In this document: positions 22,310 to 35,136 of the stretch, in pieces
Position numbering within the stretch: position 1 is the first letter of the stretch
Layout: every line of letters begins with the position of its first letter
NCBI GenBank assembly: GCA_949130495.1
Contig: OX422208.1
Coordinates: 398,620,561 to 398,684,560 of the forward strand
Length of the DNA: 64,000 bases
Origin: Sambucus nigra
Taxonomy: Eukaryota; Streptophyta; Magnoliopsida; Dipsacales; Adoxaceae
Reading direction: 5' to 3'
Position numbers and translations under genes: made by a program
Notes under the pieces: generated by a model
Told to the model about the DNA's origin: nothing
Seen by the model: the letters and a program-made list of their open reading frames with translations, nothing else
Database searches by the model: none

Positions 22310-25139
22310 GTTAATACCCCGTAATTTTATTGATTTTTATTTAAAGGATTAATTAAATTAATTGGGAATTAATTCGGATATAAATACTAGCGAGATGTGA
22401 GTTGGTATTTACTTATGATGTTAAAATTGAAAATTTCATGAGTATTGAATATTTAAATTGTCACGAGACAGAAATACGACAATTTGAGAAATTTAGTTGG
22501 GACGCGCGTGTCAGTCGCGTCAGGAATGAAATTATTTGAATTAAAAAGTGAATTATATTTTTATCAACCGAATCGTCATTTTGAGTGCACCAACGTGACC
22601 GGAAGGATCGAAATTGTCAGAAAACACTAGCCGGGGGTTTAGTTTGGGTCCCGGAGCATTTTTAGGTCATACCGGCAACCCAAAAGGGTAGTTTAGTAAT
22701 TTTAAAAATAGGGGAATTAAAACTCACGAATTTTATAAATTAATTTTATATTAGTAATGAACCCATTAAGTCCATTATCAACATTTTATCAAGTAGTGGG
22801 CTACGGGAGTTAAAGGGAGAGTCCTAAGAGGTTCCAAAAGAAACCCCTAGCCACCATCACCATCTTTGGGAGAAATCTGTAGAGAGAAAGAGGAGAATCA
22901 ACCTTCATCCTTCAACATCAAATCAGAACATCTGAGGAAAGTGGTTTAATTACATAAATTCAAGTGAATGTTTCCTCCATGCTTAGAATTGAATATATGT
23001 CTTGTATTGAAAGTTGATGAAAACCAATGAAATTGGAGATAGAAATCGTAATCGTATATGAGGATCGCATGTAGAATAGTTATGGACGAATTTCATATCC
23101 AAAATATATCTATTGATGATTTAAAAACGGATTTATAAGAAATAGCTGTAGACATTAAATTATGTGTTCATGTTTATAGGATTTGGGATAAGATTTGAGA
23201 ATTATGATGATTACATGTTGATTTAGGAGGTATTGACCCCATATATATGTTGAATAGTGACCTATGAGGACTTAGTCTAGTTTAAACACATTAAAATTTA
23301 GTTTGGATGATCATAGGATGGATTTAGAAAAGAGAAAAAGGAAGAGAAACGGATTTGCAGATTTCTGGGCGTGTTCAGCCATCTCGTTAGAAGACCTGCC
23401 CAGGTCGTTCGAACGACCTCGTTCGAACGAGTTTCTAACGAGATGACAGTATCCCTTCTAATGAGTTGGTAGTTCATTCGAAGCCTTTCGTTCGAACGAG
23501 TTGGCAGAATGACCTTTTAGGCCTGATTTTATTTCAAATGTCCCGTAGACTTAATTAATGGAGAATTAACCTTCCCTTATTGACTAGTGGGTATAATTGT
23601 GAGAATTGGGGTACGTTGAGGAGTAGAACTTAGAATCTTATAGTAAACCGGATGATAATTGTGGATTTCGAAACGAGTACCTAATTACGACGTGATAAGA
23701 GTTGACAACTCTAATGCATTTAAAACGGGGACTTATAAACGTATAATAGTAAATGATGTGATAAGAATGAGAAGTATACATCTATTAATATACTGAGATA
23801 TCTAAGAAGAGTGAATGCTTAGTATATGTGGTTTTCTGTGTATAACATACCTACCATACTTGCTATCATGGGAGGTCGGCGTTCGATCAGGGCCCACTAA
23901 TCTTTGTGTGCCTACGGGGGGGATTTAACTTGGTACCTCGAGGACATAGGTCAGAGAAGGACTTATTGAGAAGTTAATAAGTCTGCTGATCATGGGAGCG
24001 TAGGTATGTGCTTGACCCATGTGATGTGAACTTTGTTCGCCTCCATTATTTGTGATTGTTGTTAATTGAGAACGATTCCTGAGAGATTCAGAATGCGTGG
24101 GCCTTATGTACGTGATGTACCGGGATTGGATACCAGAGTATGTGTGCACCGCAGCTTAGCCTCGGGGTGCTAATATTGTATATTTATGATGAGAATACTA
24201 TACGGTTAATTGAAATGCACTGTCATGTATAAATGCGAATATAAATAATAGCAACGTTTTCATAAAGATAAAAGTGGAAATCCTTTAGTAAGTAGTATTA
24301 CTAATATGGGAAACCTAGAATAAATGTAAAGCTCTCTGTTTAAATGAAGAGGTCGGAATTAAAGCGTGAACCGTATAGTAATGTTAGATTTTATTTGGAC
24401 TAGTTAGATATGGTAATAACTAGAATGGGTACGGGTACGTTAGGAGTGCACATATAGTCGAGAGGTGAGTATTTCATGTGAGAGCATGTCCTAACATGTA
24501 TTTTGCATTCACTGTTTTAATGTCATTAAAACACTTGCTATATTTTAAACTGTTTTCACTATCGGGCTCTGACCCGTTTGCTTCCAAATATATTTTCTTG
24601 TAAAAACCTTTCAGGTGCCCAGCTACAAGGACACCAAGCATAGGAGTTCCATTCAGGTGACGTACTGTAGCTGCTGTGAAAGTTACAGAACCTTGACAGT
24701 AGACACCTCCACTTTCGATCCTGACTCTATATTATCAGTTTTTATCATTTGATGCGCATGTCGCCCCATTTCTTTTAGAGACACTCTACCTATTCAGTTA
24801 TTTCAGATTTTGGGTTGTAATTAATTTAGTGATGCAGACTTGGTATTTGTTTATTTCAGTTTTCGGGATTGTTTTTAGGAGTATTCCTCCGGACTCATTA
24901 CTATTTTATAGTTATTCTATTGTCATTATGTTGTGGTGGTTATGTTAGCATTTCATAATCTACTTATTGTATGTTAATCGGATTTAATTATAATTGACAA
25001 CTCACTTTTTAAATATTAGGTGGCTAGTAATTGCTAAAGCGTTTTTCGACAGTGATGCTATGAACTGAACTAACTTGGCATTTTGTATTAATTTGATAAA
25101 GGAGTAGCTACCCGGTATTTAATTAGTCGGGGTGTCACA
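22310..25139 (+). repeat. 3' LTR, complete (2,830 bp)
   Basis: It runs from GTTAATACCCCG (ancestral TG start mutated) to GGGGTGTCACA and is followed by the gtttg target duplication. It differs from LTR1 by scattered substitutions and small indels. Confidence 0.9.
23403..23499. repeat. TTCGAACG palindrome cluster, LTR2
   Basis: GGTCGTTCGAACGACC at 23403-23418 adjoins CTCGTTCGAACGAG at 23418-23431, with TCGTTCGAACGA at 23488-23499. The number and order of palindromes differ from LTR1 although the flanks align, so units have been gained or lost since the insertion. Confidence 0.95.
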
Positions 25140-25144
25140 GTTTG

Positions 25145-28127
25145 ATTATGGTTAAGAGTTATTTTGGGTATGGCGTTTCACTATGGGAGTGATAAGTGAT
25201 ATTTTTTTCTTAATTTATAAGTCAAGAAATATAGGTCCCTAGAAAGGTGTGAGATTAACAAAGTTCAGTGGCTTAATTTTTAAGTAAAGAGATTAAGGGT
25301 CTAAATGTTGTAATGGGTAATGTTTATTGGCCTATATACTCTAATAGAGATAATAAGTATTTTTGTCTCCTTAGTTTTTAGATTAATAGTAAACACTAGT
25401 TTTTAGATTAATAGTAAACACAACTCTGATAATGAAAAAAATGCCTTTATAACTATGAGAGTCATATAAGAAAAGTGGATTAAAAATTGAAATGAAACTT
25501 GATGAGTCATAAATAAAAGACCAAAAATAACTTATACTTCCATATTAATATTCAATCATGATACTTGAAATAGATGTAATCCTTAGGCTTACATTAATGT
25601 TATGTGGTCGGAGAGTTTTCAGTCATAATGACTTTCGTAAATATTAAACTTATCCATTTGCTACCAATTTTTTTTACTATTAAATATTCTCATATACTGG
25701 GTCGATCTTATAACTTCAACGAACATTAAGGAATTTTTACTCATTTGAAAAATATATAATTTAGCTCTATGTGTTTTTCTTTATCACAATTCGAAAAAAG
25801 AACACTATGCTAAATAACGAAAATGCTGACAGTTCTGGACCTGACCAACGACTTGAGTCATGGTTTTGGACCGTGCCAAAGCTAAGGGTGATGTGGGACC
25901 CTTTTTATTTCTTATGCGAAAAGTGTTTTAAGGATGACAAAATAATTTCTCTTTTTATGATTTTTTTTTCAATTTTCAATTTTTAATATATTAGTGATTA
26001 AAGAGGGTGAGTTTGGGTGCATATTTTCAGACTAGAGTATTGATTGTTTTTTAACCTTATCCTATTATTTTTTGGTCATGTTTGTTAGTTTTACTCTCGC
26101 GGAGTTGGATGATTAAATACAAGGATACTTAAATTATTCATTTTCTCTCACATATATTTTTCCATGCCTATAGTGGAGATATTACTAAATTTATGTGTAA
26201 ATATACCCAAATGGATGGCTAAATACCCCATTCAGAGGGATATATGATGCCTCCATGGCTATTTTGTCTATTTTTATTTTTTTATTTATGAAATTTTATT
26301 ATGATCCTTTAAATCTTAATGTTATACTTTCAGACATTCAATTTATTCCTCGAGAAAAGAATGAACAATCTTAGAGAAAATATTTGAACTTTTATTACAC
26401 ATAGAAATTAAACTATATATATGACTTTCTTCATAAAAATCATATTTTCTAGATTTCTATAACTCTAAACTTAATTTTGGGGGACTAAAAGAATTTTTAG
26501 TGAATGATTCATAGCGGGTAGTTCATTAAAGATATTTCAATCTCATTTTCTAGAGTTTTGTGATAGTTTAAAATTAATTTTAAAAAATGATATTTATTTT
26601 TATCACAATTGTGATGACAGTTAAATTGTCGATTATGATATATCTAATATTGTTTGAAAATTAGAAGTTACTTAATTAAAATAACATTTAAGCCTTGGAG
26701 ATGGATTCTTAAACTTTTATTTTAGAAAAAAAACTTCTTTTCCTCACTTTTACTAATTCTTTGGTAATTTTACTTGATTTTTTTTTCTTTGTAGCTAACT
26801 CCCAAAAACATCCCTCTTGAAAACCATCTTAATAATGAAAATATTTTCCCCCTAGTTTTCACTACATGTTTCTAGCTCTTGACGATTCATTGACACCATT
26901 ACTTACCTTTATACAAGTTGTTATCATTGTTGTTGGTAAAATTAAGGGATTTTAATTTAGAAGGTCCATTCCACCACAACAATATATAAATCATTTCATT
27001 ATACTTCTGTATCAATATGCAATCATTTTATTTGTAATAAATGGAATTATTAAGGATTGCCTAATGATGTTAGCCATCACTCTTGTGTCGAAGGTTGAGG
27101 GCTAATCATTAGTTTTTTTCTCACTTACTCAATTATATAAGAATGGTTCTGAGCACATCACCTTTGAGATGACTTCCACTTCCTCATTGTACTTATATTA
27201 TTTGAAATCCAAACCAATGTATGTTTCGAAGACGGTCATTTTTAATTTCCCGGGAGGCGAGTAACTGGATAAATGGACATATTATTTATATTCTTGAGTT
27301 AGCATGAAGTTTTCATCTTGTTGATGGATTCTTGTATGAGTTTTAATTTGTTTTTCACGATGGGTGCTAGGGGAAGAACAGACCCATCCTCAAAAAATGT
27401 GAGAGGATAAATAAACGATTGAAGGTATAAGGTATGAATATTGGGGGGTGGGGTACTTGTGGTATTGTTGATACGATTCGTATTACTCATATAAATAGAA
27501 TAATATTTAAGATATGGTGCCTCGATTGTGTCCATTGAATAGTATTTTTATTCTTGTTATTGTATAAATTGTTCCAAAGTTGAGGTTCCTATTTATTGTT
27601 TGCTCCACATGGAGGTGGATAATGGACAAAATCCACAATTGAGGCCGGGATATTGCGGATGAAAATGAGACATAGTTGTCGGAGTTTGTGTTGTCTCCAT
27701 TTGTGGCAAATTTTGCTATTTTTAGGGCTTAATTTTGGAATAATTATGTGGGTATCTATGTTTTTTGTCTATAGGAAAAGGGAGATGCGACACGTTTAAG
27801 TCATGATCGCTTTTCATTACTATGGATCACAATATACCCGATCACTTGGATTAAGTAATCTTTAATGTACATATGGAACCGTTTTACTCTAATACTAAAT
27901 ACAGGAAGACTACTTAATAAGACTGAATAATAAAGAGGTTTCAATATTCTCTGTCACTGAAACTCTCAGATTAAGAGAGAAAACATTTGATATACCATAT
28001 AAGTTTTAGAAAAACTGAGGATAGTCATTATCAACCAAATATTCTATAGAAAGCTTTTGGCCCCGGGGTAGTAGGTATTAAAATGTATGATAATGGATAC
28101 TGTAAAGGGTAAAATCCCGAGCATAAA
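25145..28127. other. Unassigned AT-rich DNA, no gene seen
   Basis: No frame with protein-family features was found. The 71-aa frame at 25771-25986 and the 78-aa frame at 27299-27535 have no recognisable motifs and low-complexity ends. About 27555-27670 resembles 6505-6620 (shared ggaggtggat-atgg and gggat-ttgc segments). The last 120 bp (28010-28127) are the leader of the SIRE-like element, read on the minus strand. Confidence 0.6.
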
Positions 28128-29256
28128 GCTCTGATACAAATTTGTAAAAGAAAAATAATTGTAAGGGTGGAAATCAACAAAGATTGCAAATCAATTGTAA
28201 ATGCGGAAGCTAATTTCAAATAGATTTTATCTTTTTATCCTAATCATGCATCTATGGTGATAAAACAGATAAATCAAACAAGCAAATATGACAAGGCCAA
28301 GTTGCAGGAAAAAAACCCAAAGGGGAAAACCTTTTATTCACTTAGAAATTTATAGGAGAACCGACTTACAAACTACTTGATACGCGTCGTTCTTAAAAAA
28401 TATCTAATGAACAAAAACTTTGATCCTCACAAGAATCACATGACCGCAGTCCTTTGTCAGTCTCAGCCTTCGTCTTTACTAGTGAGTCCCCGTAAGTATC
28501 ACAATTCAGCAATGGAGATCCTCTCCACAAAATGTGTATGCAAATATACAAAACTTTCTAGGGTTTTAAAATAATTCATAAGAACAATATTGCAGGATGC
28601 TTTGTTGTTAATTGAACAAGTGTTTTTCAACACAAAACTTGAAGAACTTTTATATCAGATATGCAGATACATTTTTGCAACAATCTTAAACATCTAAATC
28701 ATAAAAGCAGGTACTTATAAACAACTTAAGGCGGAGCGTCATTCGAACGAGATCAACAGTTCGTTCTAACGATATAGACACGTCGTTCAAACGAGATGTC
28801 ATCTCTTTACTAGCGACCTAAATACAATCAAACCAGTAGCATATCAATTTATCCAAAAATGATCCAAACGTAAAACAAGGATTTAACGACCTTGAGATGT
28901 CGTTTGAACGACATAAAAAGGTTATTTTAAAAACTCGGCCTACAATAAACTCAGAAAACATATTTGTAAAAAATTAAGTTCCAAACTAATTTTGAAAACA
29001 TAAAACAATTTTCCTTTTCAAAATAAAAAGCCCTATTCGTTTTTATAAAAAGTAAACATCCCAAGTATAATTTCGTAAATTAATTTAAACTCTAAATCAT
29101 TTAATACCTCATCGGGATGTCGGGATGTCGGTAAGTCTTCAAACTTGGAGATGCTTGAGTTTGGTTTGTCTTAACAATGCGTGACGATTTGTAACGGAAT
29201 ACGCCAAACTAGCATACAACTATGCTATGAATGATCCTGGTGCAATTGTTCTTACA
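28128..29256 (-). mobile_element. SIRE-like copia LTR with primer site, minus strand
   Basis: The LTR is 28143-29256 (1,114 bp), reading TGTAAGAACAATTGC ... CTTTTACA on the minus strand. Right of it lies the purine tract, the reverse complement of 29257-29271 (AAAGGGGGAGATT). Left of it lies a primer site, the reverse complement of 28129-28139 (TTGTATCAGAGC), as used by copia elements. A PPT on one side and a PBS on the other means either a tandem LTR-internal-LTR arrangement or recombination between elements. Near-palindromes of TCGTTYRAACGA type lie at 28740, 28761, 28783 and 28900. Confidence 0.7.
28740..28911. repeat. Degenerate TTCGAACG palindrome cluster in the SIRE-like LTR
   Basis: CATTCGAACGAG (28740-28751), TCGTTCTAACGA (28761-28772), TCGTTCAAACGA (28783-28794) and TCGTTTGAACGA (28900-28911) are each one or two bases from the palindrome TCGTTCGAACGA that is perfect in the chromovirus LTRs at 20599-20709. 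Confidence 0.8.
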
Positions 29257-30374
29257 AATCTCCCCCTTTGGCTATTCCGGTACAAAATAAACAAAATGAC
29301 CGAACACCAAATTAAAATCAAAATCTCATCTAACAAGAATACTAATACCCTTTCTAATCCTAGAACGGAATGACACAAGTCTCTTTGTCTTCAAAAACTT
29401 CATCTTCCCTTTTCCAAATATTTTATTCATCCATGTGTCTTGAATTCCACTTTTAGTTACTTACACACATGAGACACCAAACATATACCCTCATAATGCA
29501 TCAAGTTTGAAACAAAACAAAGCTCATAAATAAATAAACTCTCCCCATGATTCAAACTCTTTAAAAATTCCATTTTAATTTGCTCTCCCCCTTTGTTTTT
29601 ATCCGAAATAGACAAATAGACAAAGAAGTAGAAATGTAAACATGAAATACCAAGCATCACGTAGAAGATAAGATATCATCCCAAAAAGATATAAATTAAG
29701 CATGCGTAATGATCATCTCAAAGGCAAAACAAACACCAACTATTTTTGAAATTTTTTATTTTTCTCAAAAAATGTAAAACTTAAAAAAATATCATACAAT
29801 AGCATATATAAGATATGCATAATATAGCCAAGAAAATCTGGCACACATATATAGGTGTAAGCACCATAAAACATAACACAAAACACATGAGCTTTAGATA
29901 CTAGCATAGTATCAATGTGCCCAAATGAGTGGAACGGAATGAATGGGTGTGAACTAGTAAAAAAAAGAATTACAAATCAAACACTGAAATATGTTCAAGA
30001 AGTTCTAATTGACTGCAAAACTTTACTAAACTAAGATTTAGCCACAATTGAAAAATAATGTTGAACTTAATAAACAAGACAAGAACAATGCACATAATCC
30101 TAGAATATTAATGATTTTACAAATCAATAACGTCATGATAAAATAAGCAAAACTAGGATTCATGGCCATTATGCAAAAACGTTGATATTTCCATCCAAAC
30201 TCCCTCAAAATATAATTTTTTTTCTTTTTTTTTGAATGAATATATCAAACCAAACTATTTGGCACCCTTTTGGTATATTATTATTTTTATTGCCCTAATT
30301 TTTTCTTGGGCTGTTTTCAAACAATGACTTTCACGACGAGTTCATTATACTCTCGCAGCCATTTTCTGTGTACT
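29257..30374 (-). other. 3' internal region of the SIRE-like element, non-coding
   Basis: On the minus strand, a segment with two purine tracts of AAAGGGGGAGA type (reverse complements of about 29267-29278 and 29583-29595) leads into the LTR. Repeated AAAGGGGGAGA tracts before the 3' LTR are typical of SIRE/Maximus elements. No env-like or pol frame was found. The region is cut at 30374 by the Athila-like insertion and resumes at 42862. Confidence 0.6.
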
Positions 30375-31949
30375 TGATGCGACTCAAAATGTGTCTCAGA
30401 AATGCGTTCACTCTAGGCTCAAGTGTAAGCCTGTCGCTCATGTAATAATCCGATAAGTCGGGTATCGATCCTCGGGGAAAAAGGACAACGAAGTTGTGAC
30501 GACGGGAAAGACGGAGGAATCCTAACCTTGACTATAAAAATAAAGAGAAAATGATTTGATTTTGGGAATGATTATAACTAAATGCAAATAGGAAATTATA
30601 AAAAATGCAACTACACTAACTTACCTAAATTATGAATGAAGGATGATTTGATACTTTTTGTTTTAAATGATGAGAAGAATAGGACGGGAATACAATCCTC
30701 CAACCTTAGTGTAGTGCGGATATAATACTAATCTTGAATTTATCTGATTGATTTGACCCAGAATTTAGTACTCCCAAGCATTACGTATACGAGGTTCAAG
30801 CCCGCGTCATACTTAATTTGAGGATGAGTAAATCGGTATCGCGATAGTAGCATTCAAATTGCATTCTAAATCATCACGAGTACCCGGAGGTAAACGAGAT
30901 ATAAAGATCTACAATTGTTGTGCAACTACGCAATACAATCAAGGTTAATCATTAAATTCAGCGGATTAATTTTATACACACGCACTAACGCATCAGGCTG
31001 GGTTCATGCATCCCGACCTTGGGAAATCTAGCCTAACATGTTGAAAAAGACGGAAACAAGGATTAATGTGCAGGAACTCATAGTTACTCTAAGAAAAATA
31101 ATAATTATATGCATAAAAGAATTAGAATTAACAATTAATCACTAATATTATCCAAGCACTAAGTGAAACAACGAAAGAAACATATACTCACAGAAATCAC
31201 TGAATAAATTCTTCAATCCTTGAAATAAATCTGAAAATGTTAACTAAGCTAGGGTTTCAGAAAAAGAAGAGGTAAAACCTACTAATTCTTTGTTTTCATA
31301 ACAATACTAAATCGGGTCTTTTATACCCTACAACAATATCGGAAGTCAGCTGCACACTAGGAGTCTTTTTAGGAAGAGAAAATTTTTAGATCTCGAAGAC
31401 CGGACTGGTCCGGGTGTTAGGTGGACCGGTCTGCCCCCAAGGCGGATCGGTTCTTTTTATTTTGGGGCGGACCGGTTCTTTTTATTTTTGCCTCCTTCGA
31501 TTTGCATGCGATCCGGGGTCCTCTGGAGTTTGGCAAGGCGGACCGGTCCGGGGTAGGGGCGGACCGATCCGGATATTTGACTTTCTGGCTCCTCTTTGAC
31601 TGCTCATAACTTTTGTTCCGGGATTCCGATTGGGGTGCCGTTTCTTCCTTTGTGCTCGCGAATGAGATGTCTTCGACTTCTCTTTAGGTACCTCATCCAA
31701 ATTCCGTGTAGAAATTACGCTTTTTCCCTTGAGACATTTCCTTCTTGCTTTCTTGATTCTACCGATTTCCTTCTTTCGTTTCTTGACATCAAATACCTGT
31801 AAAATCACTAAAAAATACCAGAAACTCGGTGTACTCATTAGGATCAGTCAGTAGGAAAGTTATGAGATAAATCGAACTCAATTACGTTGTTCGAGGTGCT
31901 AAAAGTAGCTAAATCAAGGGATAAATTAGGAAGAATTTATGCCTAATCA
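30375..31949 (-). repeat. Athila-like 3' LTR
   Basis: On the minus strand it reads TGATTAGGCATAAATTC ... GAGTCGCATCA. The start is fixed by the purine tract in the reverse complement of 31950-31962 (TTAGGGGGGTT). It differs from the 5' LTR at several percent of sites near the outer end. Confidence 0.92.
31400..31575. repeat. GGACCGGTCC palindrome cluster, 3' LTR
   Basis: CCGGACTGGTCCGG (31400-31413, one mismatch), GGACCGGTCT near 31423, CGGACCGGTTC near 31467 and CGGACCGGTCCG (31539-31550, perfect), followed by CGGACCGATCCGG near 31560. The region is GC-rich in an otherwise AT-rich LTR. Confidence 0.9.
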
Positions 31950-33689
31950 AACCCCCCTAACTTAGAACTTTGCGCGTCCCGAGCAATGTAAAAGAATCCT
32001 AGCGTGGCTCAACTCTTTAAAAAACATTTTATTGGGATAAAATACCTTTTTCGCGGGCAAGCGATTGCATTTAGCGTATGCAACAAGCCGTTGAACCCCT
32101 AGGTTACCCTAGTAGGACGAGTGTTGTCTCGTGAGGGTTTGCAAAGAATATACCCACAAAATTAGACTCAAAGAGAATTCAAAATATACAAAAATTGTGC
32201 AATTCAAACTTTTCCAGAAAATAGTCATCATCAAGTCATATTTACAAGTCTCAAACCGTGGTGTGTGTGTGCATAGCCAAAAGTATAACCGCTAATTTCC
32301 ACCGATTGATCATTACGTTACTTCTCCGAAAATTCGTTTTGATTTCAATTTCTCACGGAATGCTCTCACAAATGAATCTCTCGGATTATGGCTATTCTCT
32401 TGGTATGCGTGATATAAAGAGTAAATGTAATGGAAGCAAAATCACGCATACGGTTAGAAAGATGGATATTTATAGCGAAAGGACCTCATCAAAGGATTAC
32501 GATTTTAAAAACCGGAACATTGCTTTTATTTCGCGCACTTTATCTTCTTTATTATCTTTTGGTGTATTATCTCTCCACGCGGTAACCAACTTCGCAATTT
32601 AGACTCAGTTAGGATTTTTTTGGGTTTTGAGGTATATGGGGTAAAATGACAATTACCGAGAAGGTTGGAATTGGAAAAGTCATTAATGATGTCCACTTGT
32701 GCTTTTTCCCGGCTATTGTTCAATTTTGTTTTTTTTCTTTATTTTTATTTTTATTTTATTTTTGTTGAGCATATTTATTTATTTCTTGCCCCTTTTTATG
32801 CACTTTCCGGACTTAAATTCTTAATTTTCTCATTTTTCACAATTCCGACTATTTGGGTTTTTTTTTGGGTTATCAAACGAAATGGACAATTTGTTTGGCT
32901 CAAATTGGGTTACAAAAGGGGTAATTTTTCGCTACTTTTTCTGGCCAATATTTTTGGGTGACAAACGAGGGCCTACTTCATTGCCCAAAATGCCAATTGC
33001 GTTGCCATATGCGCTTCGAGATGAATTTAAGTTTAGAGATCAATTTGGCACGTTTTTTCAAAGCAATATTACACTCATTTTTCAAACCGATCAAAATGAA
33101 AGGATTGAGATCCTTAACAACTTTTTAGGCGCTGAAAAGAACTTTGAGTTAACAATTAACTCGGATTGATTTAAAAACTCGCAAAAAGTGATAGGCTCGA
33201 ATCTCACCGGGTTTGTTAATCTCCACACTTATTCGTTAAGTCGTCAATTTTCTCTCAATTTCCATCTTTGGTCAATTTTGGCTTTGTGTACGTTGAATTT
33301 AACCACTTGAGACTTCAATTCGACTTTTAATGATATTTTTGAAAAATTTGAATTCCAATTTTTATTTATTTTGAACAAAAATATTTTTAGGTTTTTCAAA
33401 ATTTTATGATTTTCTTTTTTTTTTTTTTTAATTTTTTCGCATTTTGGAAAATTTGTGAAGTTTTAGAAATACACACTTGTGACCCCCCCTAACTTAGACT
33501 TTTGCATTGTCCTCAAGCAAAAAGGACTAAAATCTAACTCAAAGCGAATAAAAAGTGCGAAAAAATAAAACAAACAAATAGAGAAAATGCAGTTTTTATT
33601 ACAACAAGACTGTGTTACATGTGCAGGGGAAAGCATACAACTGTGAACAGGGAAAAGTAAGGAAAAAGCTGCCAACACCATATAAAGCT
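31950..33689 (-). other. Athila-like 3' non-coding region and polypurine tract
   Basis: The PPT adjoins the 3' LTR. The remainder, about 1.7 kb, is T-rich on the plus strand (for example 33415-33430) and has no frame with protein features. Open frames at 32258-33169 are low-complexity. Confidence 0.7.
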
Positions 33690-34858
33690 TCACCGGGGTG
33701 GGGGATGGGAGGAACCGCGCGCGTTGGGGTCATAAGGGTTCTGGTAGTAGGAAGGTAGTGGCTCATTAGGATCCCCTATGCGCCGATAGATGCCCACTTG
33801 GAAGCGGAGAACGATGCTCATGTCGTGCTCGTAGTTGGTCTGAAAGGTGTTGAAGTTAGTCTCAAGCGCCGACATATGCGCGGATAGGTCCGTGCCCTCC
33901 CACTCGAAATCTGGGTCGTCCTCCTCGTCTGCCGACTCTTCTTCTGGACCGAGATCCCCCATCTCAATGTCCTCACCAGCTTCCCCTACGTCTTCCTCGA
34001 TGTCGCTCGAGGCAGCCTCCTCTTCGACATCATCACCTCACCTAGCCCGGAGGACGGCTAGATGTTTGGCACTTTTGGTGCGGGTCCCTTGTCCGAAAGG
34101 ACCGGGGAGGCGCGTATGGTCGCTCGGCGCCTCTATGCCAGCATCCTTAAGGATGGACGTGATCAAGCGGGCATAAGGAAGGGGGGCGACGCCCTTCTCA
34201 TCCAAGGACGCATTAATGATGTCCGCTTATAAGGTGCGGCCCAAATGGATGGAAGTTTGGGGGTCGAAGAGATGATATGTGAGGGTAGCTTGCCGAGGCC
34301 ACATGGCAGAGTCATTGGACGTTTGCAATAGGTTGGCGCACACAATCTGAAATGTAAGGTGCGCCTTCTCGTTGAGGCGTCCAACGGCGACGGTTTACCC
34401 CGCCCAAGCCACATTCAGTGCAATGCGGGCCATGATAATGTCCTTGTCGACCGGGGGGACATTTTGGGGATATGTAAATTCTTGGACATCCGGGACATCA
34501 AACTCGTCCAACTTAGCCGTGAGATGGGCCAAGGAAAAGGGTATGGGAGTCCCATCCATGAAAGCTTCAGCCTCGAATTGGCGCGTCCGGACGAGTGTAC
34601 CATAGAATGAGCGAACTTCGGTTGCCCAAATCGCGTCGTGAGGTTGGTTGAGGAAACGGCACCAACCCCGGGCCATGAAAAGGGCGGTGACGGAGTTGGG
34701 CAGAGCTTCCCATTGGACCGCGCGCTCCATATGGAGTTTGTGGCCCAAACCGAAGTATTGAGCGCACCATCGCTCTCTTGGCGGGAGCGGTATTCGCCGT
34801 GACCGGAGGGGTGGATCACGGTGGAGTCATATTTGGTGGGGGAAACACGGTATGCCAT
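33690..34858 (-). pseudogene. Athila-like third ORF (plant transposon-protein domain), broken
   Basis: From the ATG at 34858 the frame reads MAYRVSPTKYDS, shifts by one near 34780, and continues as ERWCAQYFGLGHKL, VRSFYGTLVR, AFMDGTPIPFSLAHL, HLTFQIVCANLLQTSN, LTYHLFDPQTSIHLGRTL and LPYARLITSILKDAGI. It ends in an acidic tail (EEESADEEDDPDFEWEGTD) at 33690. The order of these blocks matches the putative plant transposon protein domain found in the ORF downstream of pol in Athila-type elements. This position is sometimes called env-like, but no signal peptide or membrane segment is visible. At least three in-frame stops and one frameshift are present. Function is unknown. Confidence 0.65.
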
Positions 34859-35136
34859 GGAAATAGGAGGGAGATAGTTGCTTGAAAAACTAGAGAGGAA
34901 GAAGAGAGTATTTGGGTTGAAGGTGTGAGGAGAAAGGGAGGATTGGAGGTGTATTTATAGTGGAAAGGGGAGGGGAGGGGTTGGTTTTGGAGGGAAGGGG
35001 TTTGGAGGGAAAAGGGGATGAATTTGGGAGGGAAAGGTTGGGTTTGGGAAGAGGAAAAACGGATTGGAGGGAATGAATGGGATTGGGGGGAAAGGGGGTG
35101 AATTTTGGGAAGAGGAGGAGGCAGGTCTGCAAAAGG

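Larger units (their letters stand above)
19495..25139 (+). mobile_element. Chromovirus-type LTR retrotransposon collapsed to two LTRs
   Basis: Two LTRs in direct orientation (19495-22251 and 22310-25139) are separated by only 58 bp. The target duplication is perfect: gtttg at 19490-19494 and 25140-25144. LTR ends are TGTAATACCCCG and GGGGTGTCACA. Before LTR2 lies cgaatttcgggacgaaattc, then a purine tract attaggggggaa, the usual 3' end of pol and PPT in this lineage. The element reads on the plus strand. Gag, pol, the primer site and the last 120 bp or so of the 5' LTR are gone, so it is dead. Confidence 0.9.

Noticed and set aside
25771..25986. A 71-codon frame on the plus strand
   Set aside because: Low-complexity ends, no motif and no splice or promoter context.
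28031..28219. A 62-codon minus-strand frame crossing the SIRE-like primer site
   Set aside because: It spans the LTR end and the PBS, which are not translated; it could contain the start of a leader but no gag motif is visible.
32258..33169. Plus-strand frames of 95-114 codons in the Athila-like 3' region
   Set aside because: Phe/Leu-rich translations of T-rich non-coding DNA, antisense to the element, without motifs.
33847..34610. Plus-strand frames opposite the Athila-like third ORF
   Set aside because: They are antisense shadows of the GC-rich coding sequence on the minus strand.
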